64,000 nucleotides of DNA from an uncultured Hyphomicrobiales bacterium (GTDB lineage Bacteria; Pseudomonadota; Alphaproteobacteria; Rhizobiales; Devosiaceae), in the NCBI GenBank assembly GCA_903828145.1, contig CAIKKY010000007.1:186001-250000 (forward strand). The letters run 5' to 3'. A model generated the notes under the pieces. That model made no database searches and was not told where the DNA came from. It was given only the letters and a program-made list of their open reading frames with translations. Shown here one piece after another: positions 37,405 to 45,910 of the stretch (positions are counted from its first letter, which is position 1; each line of letters opens with the position of its first letter). The position numbers were made by a program, and so were the translations under genes.

Positions 37405-38104
37405 GATGAGTCCAATCAACGAGAAGACGCGTGCCTTCGACGCGACCATCAAGCTGGCCGAGACGGCTGCGTTCGAGTTCAATGAGAAAGCGCGGACGGC
37501 CGGGGGCGCGGGCATCAAAGGCCTGAGGCTGGGTCAAAGCCGGGCTGACCGCCCAGCGCAGATGAGCCGCGCTCATCGCCCGATCCTGCCCGTAGCGGAT
37601 AATCAGCGCCGAAGCGCCCGAGGACGCTGCCCGCATGCTCAACCGGCGCGAAGCCGTGAAATCGAGCCCCTTGGGTGGCGTCGCAAGATCCGCGATCACC
37701 GCTGCCACGGCGCGGCAGCCAAGCGCCTCTTCCATAGCCCAGAGCAGATCGGAAAGACTGCTCAACCGCCCGAAAATCACCCGGCTCGGATCAAGTCCGA
37801 AGCTCGATAGGCCCGGCGCGTAGGGTAGCCCGATTTCCTGCCCATCAGCCGCCAGATGCAGATGCAGCACCGCGTGCCGTGCCCCGCCAACCAGCGGACG
37901 CACCAGCCCGAAGGCGAGGCCCAGGGCGAGACCCGATTCGCGCGGGTGGCTGGCGTAAATATCGTGCAGCAATCCCGCAGGCGGCGAGAGCAGCCCCAAG
38001 GGACCCTGCCCCTGGTGCTGGGCAGGCTTGGGCCCGAGGGCCGGGCGGTTCTCGATCGTTGTGATGCTCTGGCGGAGTGCTTCAAGTGTAGAGAGGGGCT
38101 GCAT
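37277..38104 (-). CDS. imuA: ImuA, SOS mutasome accessory protein
   Basis: A 275-residue RecA-like protein matching ImuA: L-R-Q-S-I-T-T-I-E, L-A-L-G-L-A-F-G-L-V-R-P-L, P-G-L-S-S-F-G-L-D-P-S-R-V-I-F-G-R and E-A-L-G-C-R-A-V-A-A-V-I-A-D-L. It lacks a recognisable Walker A motif, as usual for the family. It heads imuA-imuB-dnaE2. A perfect LexA box lies 27 bases upstream, and GGAGG precedes the ATG. The C-terminal 42 codons overlap imuB. Confidence 0.92.
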   Translation of the reverse strand: MQPLSTLEALRQSITTIENRPALGPKPAQHQGQGPLGLLSPPAGLLHDIYASHPRESGLALGLAFGLVRPLVGGARHAVLHLHLAADGQEIGLPYAPGLSSFGLDPSRVIFGRLSSLSDLLWAMEEALGCRAVAAVIADLATPPKGLDFTASRRLSMRAASSGASALIIRYGQDRAMSAAHLRWAVSPALTQPQAFDARAPGRPRFLIELERSRLGQLDGRVEGTRLLVDWTHHGFICAETVTPDRSPADRDPQRVAPPSGSVSAPLGHGLSQTG

Positions 38105-38130
38105 AGAACCACCTCCTGTTGTTCCAATGA

Positions 38131-38145
38131 GAACAAAAGAAGAAC
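38131..38145 (-). promoter_or_regulatory. LexA (SOS) box of the imuA-imuB-dnaE2 operon
   Basis: On the minus strand the site reads GTTC, seven bases, GTTC, which is the alphaproteobacterial direct-repeat SOS box GTTC-N7-GTTC without mismatch. It lies 27 bases upstream of the imuA start, where LexA binding would block RNA polymerase. An extra GTTC at 38121-38124 forms an inverted pair with the GAAC at 38131. Confidence 0.9.
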
Positions 38146-38300
38146 ACCAGAGTCTGGTTGCGAGTCAAGCGCCCAAAAACAATGAACGCGGGAGAGACCG
38201 GAAAGGCACACCCCTCGCCGGGCAAGACGGGGTGCCGCGCTTTTGCCTTCACGCGGGCGCAGCGAGCCTCTATCTATGCCGTCCTGAACCGGAGCCCCTG

Positions 38301-38732
38301 ATGTTCGACGCGCTCAAAAAACTGTTCTCGCGCCAGGTAACGCAAACCGGGCCAATGGAGCCGCGCCTCGCGGTGGCCGCTATCCTCGTGCACCTCGCCG
38401 CCATCGACGGCGACACCAGCGAGCGCGAGCAGGGCCTGTTGCGCGGCGCGCTGAAAACCCATTATGGCCTTGATGATGCAACAGTTGATCGGCTGATCGA
38501 CGATGCCCGGGTGCGCGACCAGGACTCCGTTGATTTCTACGGCTTCACCTCGACCCTCTCCGCCCTCGACTCCGCAGAGAAGCTGACCATCATCCGCATG
38601 ATGTGGACCGTGGTGTTTGCCGACCGGCAAAACCACGAGCTGGAAGACAATATGGTCTGGCGCATTGCCGAACTCATTGGCGTTCCGGCCCGCGAGCGCA
38701 TGCTGCTGCGCGCTGAAGTCGCCAAGGCCTGA
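38301..38732 (+). CDS. TerB family protein
   Basis: A 143-residue all-helical protein with the TerB-like repeat: L-A-V-A-A-I-L-V-H-L-A-A-I-D-G-D-T-S-E-R-E and I-I-R-M-M-W-T-V-V-F-A-D-R-Q-N-H-E-L-E-D-N-M-V. The D-G-D and E-x-x-D/E positions fit the metal-binding sites of the TerB/YebE fold. Many chromosomal members have no link to tellurite. The ATG at 38301 starts the conserved M-F-D-A-L-K-K-L-F; the longer frame runs over the imuA promoter. Confidence 0.86.
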   Translation: MFDALKKLFSRQVTQTGPMEPRLAVAAILVHLAAIDGDTSEREQGLLRGALKTHYGLDDATVDRLIDDARVRDQDSVDFYGFTSTLSALDSAEKLTIIRMMWTVVFADRQNHELEDNMVWRIAELIGVPARERMLLRAEVAKA

Positions 38733-38738
38733 GCCTGT

Positions 38739-39281
38739 TCACCAGGCTTTGAACGGCCCGAACGGGCGCGGTGCATCGTCGCAGTCGAAGGTCCGCGCCA
38801 GCGTATCGGCGGCCTCGCGCGCCTTCTCATTGGCATCCGGGTTGGCCCGCGCATCGATATAGGCCACCTGGCAGGTCGCACCCTTGCCGAGCCGCGTGAC
38901 CACCAGAACCTCGCCCGACGCCTCGCCCTCAGCCTCGAGCCGAAACCGCAGGATGGTGGCGAACGGCTTCAGCCCGCCCCCGGCCGGCGCCAGCCGCCAC
39001 TCGATCTTTTCGCCCACCGTGTTGAAGGGCGGCAAGGATTGCTCCGCCGCTTTTTCCGTGGTCGATTCAAGGCCATAGGAAACGAGAAACCGCAGGTCGC
39101 TTTCAGCCACCATGACCGGAATGCCCCGATACCCGGGGCAGGCCCACACCGTGCCGAAATCATCGGTCTGATCGACACTGCACTGGCCGAGATCGAGATC
39201 GGTATAGGCCGATGTCGCCTCCTGCGCACCCGCATGACCCCCGAGCAGTGCCAGCGCGAAAAGCGCCCCAATCATCCGCAT
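38739..39281 (-). CDS. Secreted protein of unknown function
   Basis: A 180-residue product with a clear signal peptide (M-R-M-I-G-A-L-F-A-L-A-L-L-G-G-H-A-G-A-Q) and four cysteines in two groups: G-Q-C-S-V...W-A-C-P-G and A-T-C-Q-V...F-D-C-D-D. These could form disulphides. I do not recognise a named domain. The ATG at 39281 is preceded by GGAGGA and is preferred to the frame's first start 30 codons upstream. It is convergent with the TerB-like gene. Confidence 0.7.
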   Translation of the reverse strand: MRMIGALFALALLGGHAGAQEATSAYTDLDLGQCSVDQTDDFGTVWACPGYRGIPVMVAESDLRFLVSYGLESTTEKAAEQSLPPFNTVGEKIEWRLAPAGGGLKPFATILRFRLEAEGEASGEVLVVTRLGKGATCQVAYIDARANPDANEKAREAADTLARTFDCDDAPRPFGPFKAW

Positions 39282-39389
39282 TCCATCCTCCCCTGTACGC
39301 AATGCTGTCCTGTCATGTGATTGAATGGCTTGCAATCGACCAGCACCTTGGCCAAAAGGCGGCTGGAACACATCCCCGGGTTTAAGTTC

Positions 39390-39923
39390 ATGAACATCGA
39401 CGCGATTCCTACCGGCAAGTCTGTGCCGGATGACCTCAATGTCATTATCGAAGTGCCGCTGGGCGGCGAACCGATCAAATACGAAATCGACAAGGCGTCA
39501 GGCGCGCTGTTTGTCGACCGTTTCCTCTACACGCCGATGCGTTACCCCGGGAACTACGGTTTCATCCCCCACACCCTGTGCGGCGATGGCGATCCGCTCG
39601 ACGTGCTGGTGCTGAACAGCCGCCCGCTGGTGCCCGGCGCCGTCGTGCGCTCGCGCCCCTTCGGCGTGCTGTTCATGGAAGATGATGGCGGCACCGACGA
39701 AAAGATTCTTGCCGTGCCGGTGAGCAAGCTCACCCGCATGTACGACAGCATTCTCGATGTGGGCGACATGCAGGAAATCCAGATCGAACGCGTGAAGCAC
39801 TTCTTCACCCATTACAAGGATCTGGAGCCCGGCAAATGGGCCCGCATCGACCGCATCGGCGGCGTCGATGAAGCCCGTCAGGTGATCTTCGACTCAATCG
39901 AACGCGCCAACAAGGCGAAGTAA
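39390..39923 (+). CDS. ppa: Soluble inorganic pyrophosphatase
   Basis: A 177-residue family I pyrophosphatase with all metal and substrate motifs: E-I-D-K-A-S-G-A-L-F-V-D-R, Y-P-G-N-Y-G-F-I-P and D-G-D-P-L-D-V-L-V, plus H-Y-K-D-L-E-P-G-K-W near the end. It removes PPi from biosynthetic reactions. The ATG at 39390 fits the family length; an upstream GTG would add 23 atypical residues. A candidate small RNA lies directly after it. Confidence 0.97.
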   Translation: MNIDAIPTGKSVPDDLNVIIEVPLGGEPIKYEIDKASGALFVDRFLYTPMRYPGNYGFIPHTLCGDGDPLDVLVLNSRPLVPGAVVRSRPFGVLFMEDDGGTDEKILAVPVSKLTRMYDSILDVGDMQEIQIERVKHFFTHYKDLEPGKWARIDRIGGVDEARQVIFDSIERANKAK

Positions 39924-39959
39924 GGGCGAATCTATTTCACCACCAGGCTGAAATTAGGT

Positions 39960-40078
39960 ACGTGTTTGTTTGCAACAAAACCTGTTGCAAGGTACATAAG
40001 ATGTGGGCTTGGCCCACGAGATCACCGGCGGTGGTCGCACGGAGTCCCTGCGGAAACGCACGGGGCTCTTTGTGTTTT
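39960..40078 (+). ncRNA. Candidate small RNA with four hairpins and its own terminator
   Basis: Four hairpins stand in series on the plus strand: 39970-39976 with 39984-39990; 40003-40008 with 40012-40017; 40020-40026 with 40030-40036; and 40042-40052 with 40057-40068. The last has a GAAA tetraloop and is followed by TTTGTGTTTT. Two G-U pairs exist only if the plus strand is transcribed. The 5' end is not defined; it could be a 3'-UTR-derived RNA of ppa or have its own promoter. I cannot name the family with confidence. The conserved-looking stretch has no convincing ORF. Confidence 0.6.
40042..40078 (+). terminator. GNRA-loop intrinsic terminator between ppa and the DUF3800 gene
   Basis: An 11-bp stem with one bulged C and a GAAA loop is followed by a T-rich run of ten. 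It ends at the stop codon of the convergent DUF3800 gene and would terminate ppa or the candidate small RNA. Confidence 0.8.
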
Positions 40079-40908
40079 CAGAGCCTCGACGGATCACCTT
40101 CGAAGCAAAAGTATTTTGTGCCGATGGTGGCCCATGTCTCTGGCGGCAGCGCCGTTTCGATCAGCTTTCCATCCTCGACAAGGGACGAATAGGCCCGATT
40201 GTTGGGGCTGTAGCCCCCCATACAAAGCGGCCAGAGAAACAAGTCCGCCAATTGGGCCAGGGGCGAGCTCTTTCTCTTGAAACGCAATTCGTAAAGCGTC
40301 TCGGCAAACTCCACCGGTGACAACGGATCGTACTTGGATGAGGTCGCTTGAGAAAATGGAGCCCCGCCGGACTTAAGGTCGGCGAAATAGTCACGAAGCA
40401 GTCCATCGTCAATTTTGCTGCAGCATTCGGGAAAGACTCGCAATTTTCGATCGATAAGCCGTGCGTATTTTGCTGCTCTCTCAACTGCCATGGAAAATGC
40501 CGATTTGCACAACCGCCAACGCTGAGCGCCGTACATCTCCTCATAACGGCGATTATATCCAGGACGGTCAATCACACAGGCAAGACCCAGGACCGGGAGT
40601 GCTCCGAGAAACTGCCGAAGGTCGTCATTAAACTGGTCAAATCGATCAGGTTGCGCCACCTTAAGCTCTTGCAGCCAAAGGAAATTGTCGGCGCGATTTC
40701 GGATTTCCGAGGAATGCAGCGGCGCCGAGATAGTCCAACGACTTAAAAATTCGGCATGCGCACGCCTTACGGTGTCCTCATCCTCGTCTTTGACGAGGAC
40801 ACCGCCTAGAGCAAACCAGTCATTGCCATGCTTCGGCAGCTTGTCAACCCTTTGGTCAGGACGGCGCGGACCGGACTCATCAAGATAGAAATTAAGTGTT
40901 TTTACCAT
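40078..40908 (-). CDS. DUF3800 domain protein
   Basis: A 276-residue protein with the DUF3800 N-terminal motif F-Y-L-D-E-S-G (residues 7-13), the first acidic site of an RNase H-like fold. Further residues resembling the family include H-S-S-E-I, C-V-I-D-R-P and a late Q-L-A-D-L-F. DUF3800 proteins are frequent in accessory regions and often have unknown roles. Codon usage looks more AT-rich than the neighbours, and flanking genes on both sides are core, so recent acquisition is likely but no mobility gene or att repeat is seen. Confidence 0.8.
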   Translation of the reverse strand: MVKTLNFYLDESGPRRPDQRVDKLPKHGNDWFALGGVLVKDEDEDTVRRAHAEFLSRWTISAPLHSSEIRNRADNFLWLQELKVAQPDRFDQFNDDLRQFLGALPVLGLACVIDRPGYNRRYEEMYGAQRWRLCKSAFSMAVERAAKYARLIDRKLRVFPECCSKIDDGLLRDYFADLKSGGAPFSQATSSKYDPLSPVEFAETLYELRFKRKSSPLAQLADLFLWPLCMGGYSPNNRAYSSLVEDGKLIETALPPETWATIGTKYFCFEGDPSRL

Positions 40909-40955
40909 AGACCATAGCTAGCGCATGCTTAAACCACGCGCCAGCTATCTCGCCT

Positions 40956-42431
40956 TTAGTGCCCGCCCATCATCGGCATGTTCGGGTCTGCTGCCGGTTT
41001 CTTGACGAAGAACGAGGCAACGAGGGCAAAGAGCGAGATGATCGCCCCGCAGAGGAAGCCACTGCGGATGCCGCCAGACAGGGCGCTGACAGGATCAGCG
41101 CCAGCCGTGGCCAGCGCCGCCGATTGCAGGCTCATCAGCGCCACGAACAGGGCCACACCGGCTGCACCGGCCACCTGTTGGATCGAGCCCAGAATGGCGC
41201 TGCCATGCGAGTAGAGCGGCATGGGCACCGAGCTGAGGCTGGCGGTGAACAGCGGGGTGAACACAAAGGCCAGGCCACCGCTGATCAGCACGTGCCCAGC
41301 GAGCACCGCCCAGGGCGAGGTGTTCTGATCAACCAGCGTGAGCGCCCAAAGCACGATGCTCACCACCAGCGAACCCGGCACGATAAGCGGTGTCGTGCCA
41401 TAGCGGTCATAGAGACGACCCACTACCGGCCCGAGCAGCCCCATGAGGAGCGAGCCGGGGAGCAGCATCAGCCCGGTTTGCAGCGTGTTCAGCCCCAGCA
41501 CATTCTGGGTGTAGATCGGCAACAGGATGACGGTGCCGAACAGCGACATCATCGAGATCGCCATCATCAGCACCGCCAGCGTGTAGTTCCGGGATTTGAA
41601 GGTCCTGAGGTCGAGCAGCGCCCTGTCGGCCTTCTGCAGGCTCACCTGCCGCACAACGAACAGCACCATGGCCACGATACCAACCGCCAGCGGCGCCCAG
41701 ATCGGGAACAGGGTCGGGCCATTGGCCCCATCACCCAGCGTCGACAGGCCGTAAACCAGCCCGCCAAAGGCAAAGGCCGAGAGGATAACCGACAGCACGT
41801 CGAGCGGCGCAAACCGCGGCGTCGTGACGTTTTCAATCCGGCGCCAGCCCAGGAACAGCGCGCCGAGCGAAATCGGGAGCACCAGAATGAACATCCAGCG
41901 CCAGGTCAGATAGGCAAGGATCAGGCCCGCGATGGTCGGGCCCACGGCGGGCGCCACCGACATGACAATGGAGATATTGCCCATGGTCTTGCCGCGCCCT
42001 TCGGGGGGAACCAGCGTCATCACCGTGGTCATCAGCAGCGGCATCATGATCGCCGTACCGGTGGCCTGAATGACACGGGCCACAATCAGCAGCTCAAGGC
42101 CCGGCGCGACGGTGGCAACGAGGGTCCCGAGCGAAAAGATCGACATCGCGAGCATGAAGATCGGGCGGGTGTTGATCCGCTGGATCAGGAAGCCGGTGAT
42201 CGGAATCACCACGGCCATGGTCAACAGGAACGCTGTCGTCAGCCACTGCGCCGCCGAAGCGGGCACATTGAGGTCTGCCATCAGATGCGGAATCGCCACG
42301 CTCATGATGGTTTCGTTGAGAAACACCACAAAGGTCGAGACCAGCAGCAGGGCAATCACCAGGCGATTGCGGCCGGCATGCATGGCATCGGCCGTGCCGG
42401 GCGGTGAGTGAGCTATATTTTCGGTCGTCAT
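40956..42431 (-). CDS. MFS multidrug exporter, DHA2 family
   Basis: A 491-residue major facilitator with about 14 membrane helices. Helix 1 has F-V-V-F-L-N-E-T-I-M-S-V-A-I-P, the W-L-T-T-A-F-L-L-T-M-A-V segment follows, and the antiporter motif C region (I-V-M-S-V-A-P-A-V-G-P-T-I-A-G-L) is present. These match EmrB/QacA/LmrB-type drug:proton antiporters. The substrate is unknown. The C-terminus is Met/His-rich (P-N-M-P-M-M-G-G-H). No regulator is adjacent on the opposite strand. Confidence 0.9.
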   Translation of the reverse strand: MTTENIAHSPPGTADAMHAGRNRLVIALLLVSTFVVFLNETIMSVAIPHLMADLNVPASAAQWLTTAFLLTMAVVIPITGFLIQRINTRPIFMLAMSIFSLGTLVATVAPGLELLIVARVIQATGTAIMMPLLMTTVMTLVPPEGRGKTMGNISIVMSVAPAVGPTIAGLILAYLTWRWMFILVLPISLGALFLGWRRIENVTTPRFAPLDVLSVILSAFAFGGLVYGLSTLGDGANGPTLFPIWAPLAVGIVAMVLFVVRQVSLQKADRALLDLRTFKSRNYTLAVLMMAISMMSLFGTVILLPIYTQNVLGLNTLQTGLMLLPGSLLMGLLGPVVGRLYDRYGTTPLIVPGSLVVSIVLWALTLVDQNTSPWAVLAGHVLISGGLAFVFTPLFTASLSSVPMPLYSHGSAILGSIQQVAGAAGVALFVALMSLQSAALATAGADPVSALSGGIRSGFLCGAIISLFALVASFFVKKPAADPNMPMMGGH

Positions 42432-42529
42432 ATCGGGCCTGCTTTCAGGGGGAGCGACAGGTTAGGGAGACTGGATAACGGGGCAGAAAAACGGCGTATC
42501 ATTGCCGGGAGACAGAAGGGGTGGCCAGC

Positions 42530-42568
42530 AAAAGGGCACAGGGCGCGGTTTGTGCGGCGCCCCCGTGC
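42530..42568 (-). terminator. Probable terminator after the DUF2087 gene
   Basis: On the minus strand GCAC and GGCGC arms (42536-42546 with 42557-42568) form a GC-rich hairpin with small internal loops, followed by CCTTTTGC. It lies 22 bases after the stop of the minus-strand DUF2087 gene. Confidence 0.55.
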
Positions 42569-42589
42569 CGGTTTATGCCGATCCCGACT

Positions 42590-43159
42590 TCAGGCGACGC
42601 GGGATGCGGCGCCGCGTTTGTCGATATTGGCAATCAGCACCGCCAGTTCCGGCGGAGCCTCCTGCTCGATCCGCCGATAGTCACGGCCCTCGCGGGTGCG
42701 GTCGATCAGCCGCATCTCGTACATCGAGCGCCGGAGCAACGCGTGGTCGCCAAACAGGTGCCAGCCGTTGATGATGGCGTTGAAATCTTTTTCAACGAAC
42801 ACCTGACCCGCCGGCACCTTCGACCACATGTACCACAGGCACAAAATCGACTGCTTTTCTTTCGACGGCCAATGCGTCATGCGGCCCTCGTCGTCGAAGA
42901 GGCGCGCGACCTTCTGCACATAGCCAAGGTCCACACCGGGCACCGCCTCGGCGGACGCCTCAGCCGGGACATCAACCCGCCGGGATTCGTCGGATTTCGC
43001 CTTGAAATGCTGGAAGTTCTGAAAGCCCGCGCCGCGGGCCAGCATGTTGAGAAGTTCGAGATGCGATGGGATACGGCCCAGCTCATCCATCTGGTCGTGG
43101 ACCGAGCGGGCGAGCGCGGAAATATCCGCAACAGCAAACGAATGGGGAATACGGGGCAT
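42590..43159 (-). CDS. DUF2087 domain protein, probable regulator
   Basis: A 189-residue protein whose C-terminal half (residues about 88-165) is a DUF2087 domain: R-M-T-H-W-P-S-K-E-K-Q-S-I-L-C-L-W-Y-M-W, E-K-D-F-N-A-I-I-N-G-W-H-L-F-G-D-H-A-L-L-R-R and R-T-R-E-G-R-D-Y-R-R-I. This domain often ends ArsR- or MarR-like regulators. The N-terminal part (S-A-L-A-R-S-V-H-D-Q-M-D...N-F-Q-H-F-K) resembles an F-Q-N-F-Q-H-type helical segment, not a standard HTH. The function is unproven. Confidence 0.82.
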   Translation of the reverse strand: MPRIPHSFAVADISALARSVHDQMDELGRIPSHLELLNMLARGAGFQNFQHFKAKSDESRRVDVPAEASAEAVPGVDLGYVQKVARLFDDEGRMTHWPSKEKQSILCLWYMWSKVPAGQVFVEKDFNAIINGWHLFGDHALLRRSMYEMRLIDRTREGRDYRRIEQEAPPELAVLIANIDKRGAASRVA

Positions 43160-43188
43160 GATCCGGCCTCAGCTTCAGTTACGCCAAT

Positions 43189-43203
43189 CCCCCGTGACAG
43201 GGG
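43189..43203. repeat. Palindromic 15-mer, copy B
   Basis: CCCCCGTGACAGGGG lies 30 bases upstream of the DUF2087 gene. It matches the element at 17964-17978 in 14 of 15 positions, in the same plus-strand orientation. Confidence 0.45.
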
Positions 43204-43396
43204 CCGTCGGTTGCCGGCTTACGGACAGGCGCGGAAAAGCGAGCCAGTCAGTGTCTCTAATCGCAGGTTTAGCTCCCCGTGTGGGGCGGCAACGCCTCGG
43301 TGAACTGCGGACCGTGGCGGCGATGTAACCGAGTTGATGAGGCGTGGCAAGGGTAAACACCGAGCTCAAAACCCGGCCGCCCGGCCGGCGGGCGGC

Positions 43397-43825
43397 TCAG
43401 AGCGTGACGGGCGTCGACGCCAGCGAGTCCCTTAAGGTTGTCTGATCAAGCACCTCACGCGTCGCGAGGGTAACGCGGGCAAAGACATGCCTGATTTCGC
43501 AGGTCGCTTCGTCGGCGCAGTCTTTGCAGCGCTGATAGGCGATTTTGGAGAGGCAGGGCAGCGGCGCAATCGGGCCATCGATCAGCCGCAGCACTTCGCC
43601 AAAGGTGATCTCCTCAGGCGCCTTCAGCAGCGCGTATCCGCCCAGCCGCCCGCGACGGCTCATCACAATGCCGGCGCGCTTCAATTCGAGCAGGATCTGC
43701 TCCAGGAACTTTTTCGGAATCGCCTGATCGCGGGCAATATCCGAGATCATGGCCGATTGCCCCTCACCGATCCGCGCCAGCGCTACCAGAGCGCGGAGGG
43801 CATATTTGGCCTTTTGCGAAATCAT
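43397..43825 (-). CDS. Rrf2 family transcriptional regulator
   Basis: A 142-residue winged-helix regulator beginning M-I-S-Q-K-A-K-Y-A-L-R-A-L-V-A-L-A, with the recognition helix region I-P-K-K-F-L-E-Q-I-L-L-E-L-K-R-A-G and the wing R-R-G-R-L-G-G-Y-A-L. Four cysteines lie close together in the sensor part (P-C-L-S-K, R-C-K-D-C, T-C-E-I-R), so binding of an Fe-S cluster, as in IscR, NsrR and RirA, is likely. The target genes are not evident; it lies 9 bases after the antiporter gene's end on the same strand. Confidence 0.9.
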   Translation of the reverse strand: MISQKAKYALRALVALARIGEGQSAMISDIARDQAIPKKFLEQILLELKRAGIVMSRRGRLGGYALLKAPEEITFGEVLRLIDGPIAPLPCLSKIAYQRCKDCADEATCEIRHVFARVTLATREVLDQTTLRDSLASTPVTL

Positions 43826-43834
43826 CTCGTCTCG

Positions 43835-45787
43835 TCACTTGCCATCAGGCGGAACAGTCTCGGGGTTAAACGCGTCGCCCGCCTCTTTGGCGGGGGCGGT
43901 CGGTCGTCTTCTGCGCGCGCGCCCCGGTGCAGGCCCCAGTGCAGGATCGGGCACGGGATCGGGCACCAGCGCCCCCGGAACAACCGCTTCCGGCGGACCC
44001 GCAGGGGGCTCGTCGGCCGCATCAAGAGTTGCCAACGGATCAGCCGCGCGCGGTGCCATATGCTCTATGGCGTCCACCAGCCCGAGCGCAATCTCCCTTT
44101 CACCCCGGATCACCAGATTGGCACCGAGATGGGTCAGATGCGACTCTTCCTCATCGGAATGCGCCCGCGCGATGATCGGCACACCGCCATTGCGTCGCCG
44201 GGCCTGTTCCACGGCCTGTCCGGCCTCAAACGTATTGGGAATGGCGACAATGATTGTCGAAGCCCCCGCGACATTGGCGTGATCGAGCACGTCGATCAGC
44301 ACCGCATTGCCGGAAATCACCTCGAAGCCCTTGGCGCGCGCAGCCAACACGCGATCATCGGCATCCTCGACAATCACAAATTCGGCACCGCGACCCGCCA
44401 GCGTATCAGCCACCGATGATCCGACCCGCCCGTAACCAATCACCACGCAGTGCCGCTGCTTGCTGGTGGCCAGAACCCCCTCGACATCCGCTTCGGGGGC
44501 GGTTTCGGCTACCGCAGGAGCCTCGAAACTGGGCTCGTGCCGACCACCGCTCCGCCGCGTCTCGATGGTTTTGCGCAACACATCGGCGCCCCAGAACACC
44601 AGCGGGTTGAACAGGATGGACAGGATCGCCCCGGCAAGAATCAGGTCGCGCCCTTCCGGTGGCAACAGGCCGAGCGCCACCCCGAGGCTGGCGAGGATGA
44701 AGCTGAACTCGCCCACCTGCGCGAGGCTGGCCGAAATCGTCAGTGCCGTGCCGACCCCCTGCCGAAACGCCATGACAATGGCAAAAGACAGCGCCGACTT
44801 GCCAAGAATGATGATCGCCAGCGTGGCCAGCACCGGCAGCGGATCGCGCAGCAGCACCGTGGGATCAAACAGCATACCCACCGACACGAAAAACAGCACG
44901 GCGAACGCGTCGCGCAGCGGCAGGCTTTCCTGCGCCGCCCGCTGGCTCAATTGGCTTTCCGAGAGGATCATCCCGGCAAAAAAAGCGCCGAGCGCCAGCG
45001 ATACGCCAAACAGATAGGCCGCACCTGCCGCCACCCCGAGCGCAATCGCCAGCACCGCCAGCCGGAACAGCTCACGGCTGCCGGTATGCGCGGTGTAGTG
45101 CAAAATGGCCGGAATCACCCGCCGCCCGACGATCAGCATGAAGCCCACGAAGGCCGCGAGCTTGATGAAGGTCAGCACCAGAACGCCCGCAAGACCCACA
45201 GGCGCGCCCGTCAGCCGTTCCACCAGATCGGTGAAGGAATCATGCGGTACATTGATCGCGCCCGAAAGCCCGGCCAGCGCGGGGATCAACACCAGGGCCA
45301 GCACCATGGCGAGGTCTTCGACAATCAGCCAGCCCACCGCAATGCGGCCGCGTTCGCTTTCGACCATGTGTCGGTCCTGCAGCGCTTTTAACAGCACCAC
45401 GGTTGAAGCCACCGACAGCGCCAGCCCGAAAATCAGGCCGCCACCCCAGGACCAGCCCATCAGCGTGGCCAGACCCCAGCCCATGCCGGTTGCACCGACG
45501 ATCTGCACCACGGCCCCCGGCACGGCGAGAGCCCGCACACTGAGCAGATCCTTGAGCGAAAAATGCAGCCCCACGCCGAACATGAGCAGGATGACGCCGA
45601 TCTCGCTGAGTTCGGTTGCGAGACCAGCATCGGCGACAAATCCCGGTGTATGGGGCCCGACCAGCACACCCGCCACAAGATAGCCGACGAGCGGCGGCAT
45701 TCTGAAGCGATTGGCCAGCGCCCCGAGCACGAAGGCCAGCACCAGCGCCGCGACGATGGTCGAAATCAGCGGGGTGTCGTGGGTCAT
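43835..45787 (-). CDS. CPA2 cation:proton antiporter with TrkA-N domain (KefC/YbaL type)
   Basis: A 650-residue protein. The first 400 residues carry about 12 helices typical of CPA2 antiporters (P-L-V-G-Y-L-V-A-G-V-L-V-G-P, L-L-M-F-G-V-G-L-H-F-S, F-F-V-S-V-G-M-L-F-D-P). Residues from about 465 form a Rossmann TrkA-N domain (V-I-G-Y-G-R-V-G-S-S-V-A). The tail is Pro/Ala-rich and ends in basic R-R-R-R. It probably exports K+ or Na+ for protons under nucleotide control. The ATG at 45787 fits the first membrane helix; the longer frame adds 20 Cys/Arg-rich residues. Confidence 0.92.
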   Translation of the reverse strand: MTHDTPLISTIVAALVLAFVLGALANRFRMPPLVGYLVAGVLVGPHTPGFVADAGLATELSEIGVILLMFGVGLHFSLKDLLSVRALAVPGAVVQIVGATGMGWGLATLMGWSWGGGLIFGLALSVASTVVLLKALQDRHMVESERGRIAVGWLIVEDLAMVLALVLIPALAGLSGAINVPHDSFTDLVERLTGAPVGLAGVLVLTFIKLAAFVGFMLIVGRRVIPAILHYTAHTGSRELFRLAVLAIALGVAAGAAYLFGVSLALGAFFAGMILSESQLSQRAAQESLPLRDAFAVLFFVSVGMLFDPTVLLRDPLPVLATLAIIILGKSALSFAIVMAFRQGVGTALTISASLAQVGEFSFILASLGVALGLLPPEGRDLILAGAILSILFNPLVFWGADVLRKTIETRRSGGRHEPSFEAPAVAETAPEADVEGVLATSKQRHCVVIGYGRVGSSVADTLAGRGAEFVIVEDADDRVLAARAKGFEVISGNAVLIDVLDHANVAGASTIIVAIPNTFEAGQAVEQARRRNGGVPIIARAHSDEEESHLTHLGANLVIRGEREIALGLVDAIEHMAPRAADPLATLDAADEPPAGPPEAVVPGALVPDPVPDPALGPAPGRARRRRPTAPAKEAGDAFNPETVPPDGK

Positions 45788-45910
45788 GGCGTACTCCCGT
45801 TGAAGCACACCGCAACACTGCGCGCCTCGCCCGCAAAGATGGGGCAAAGCGCTGACTCAAGCAAGCACGGCGAGAGGTCAGGAGGGTGCCATCAGCACCC
45901 AAACTCAGCC

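Noticed and set aside
43160-43396. Possible cobalamin riboswitch upstream of the DUF2087 gene
   Set aside because: The conserved B12-box sequence and surrounding helices are not present; only short GC-rich similarity was seen.
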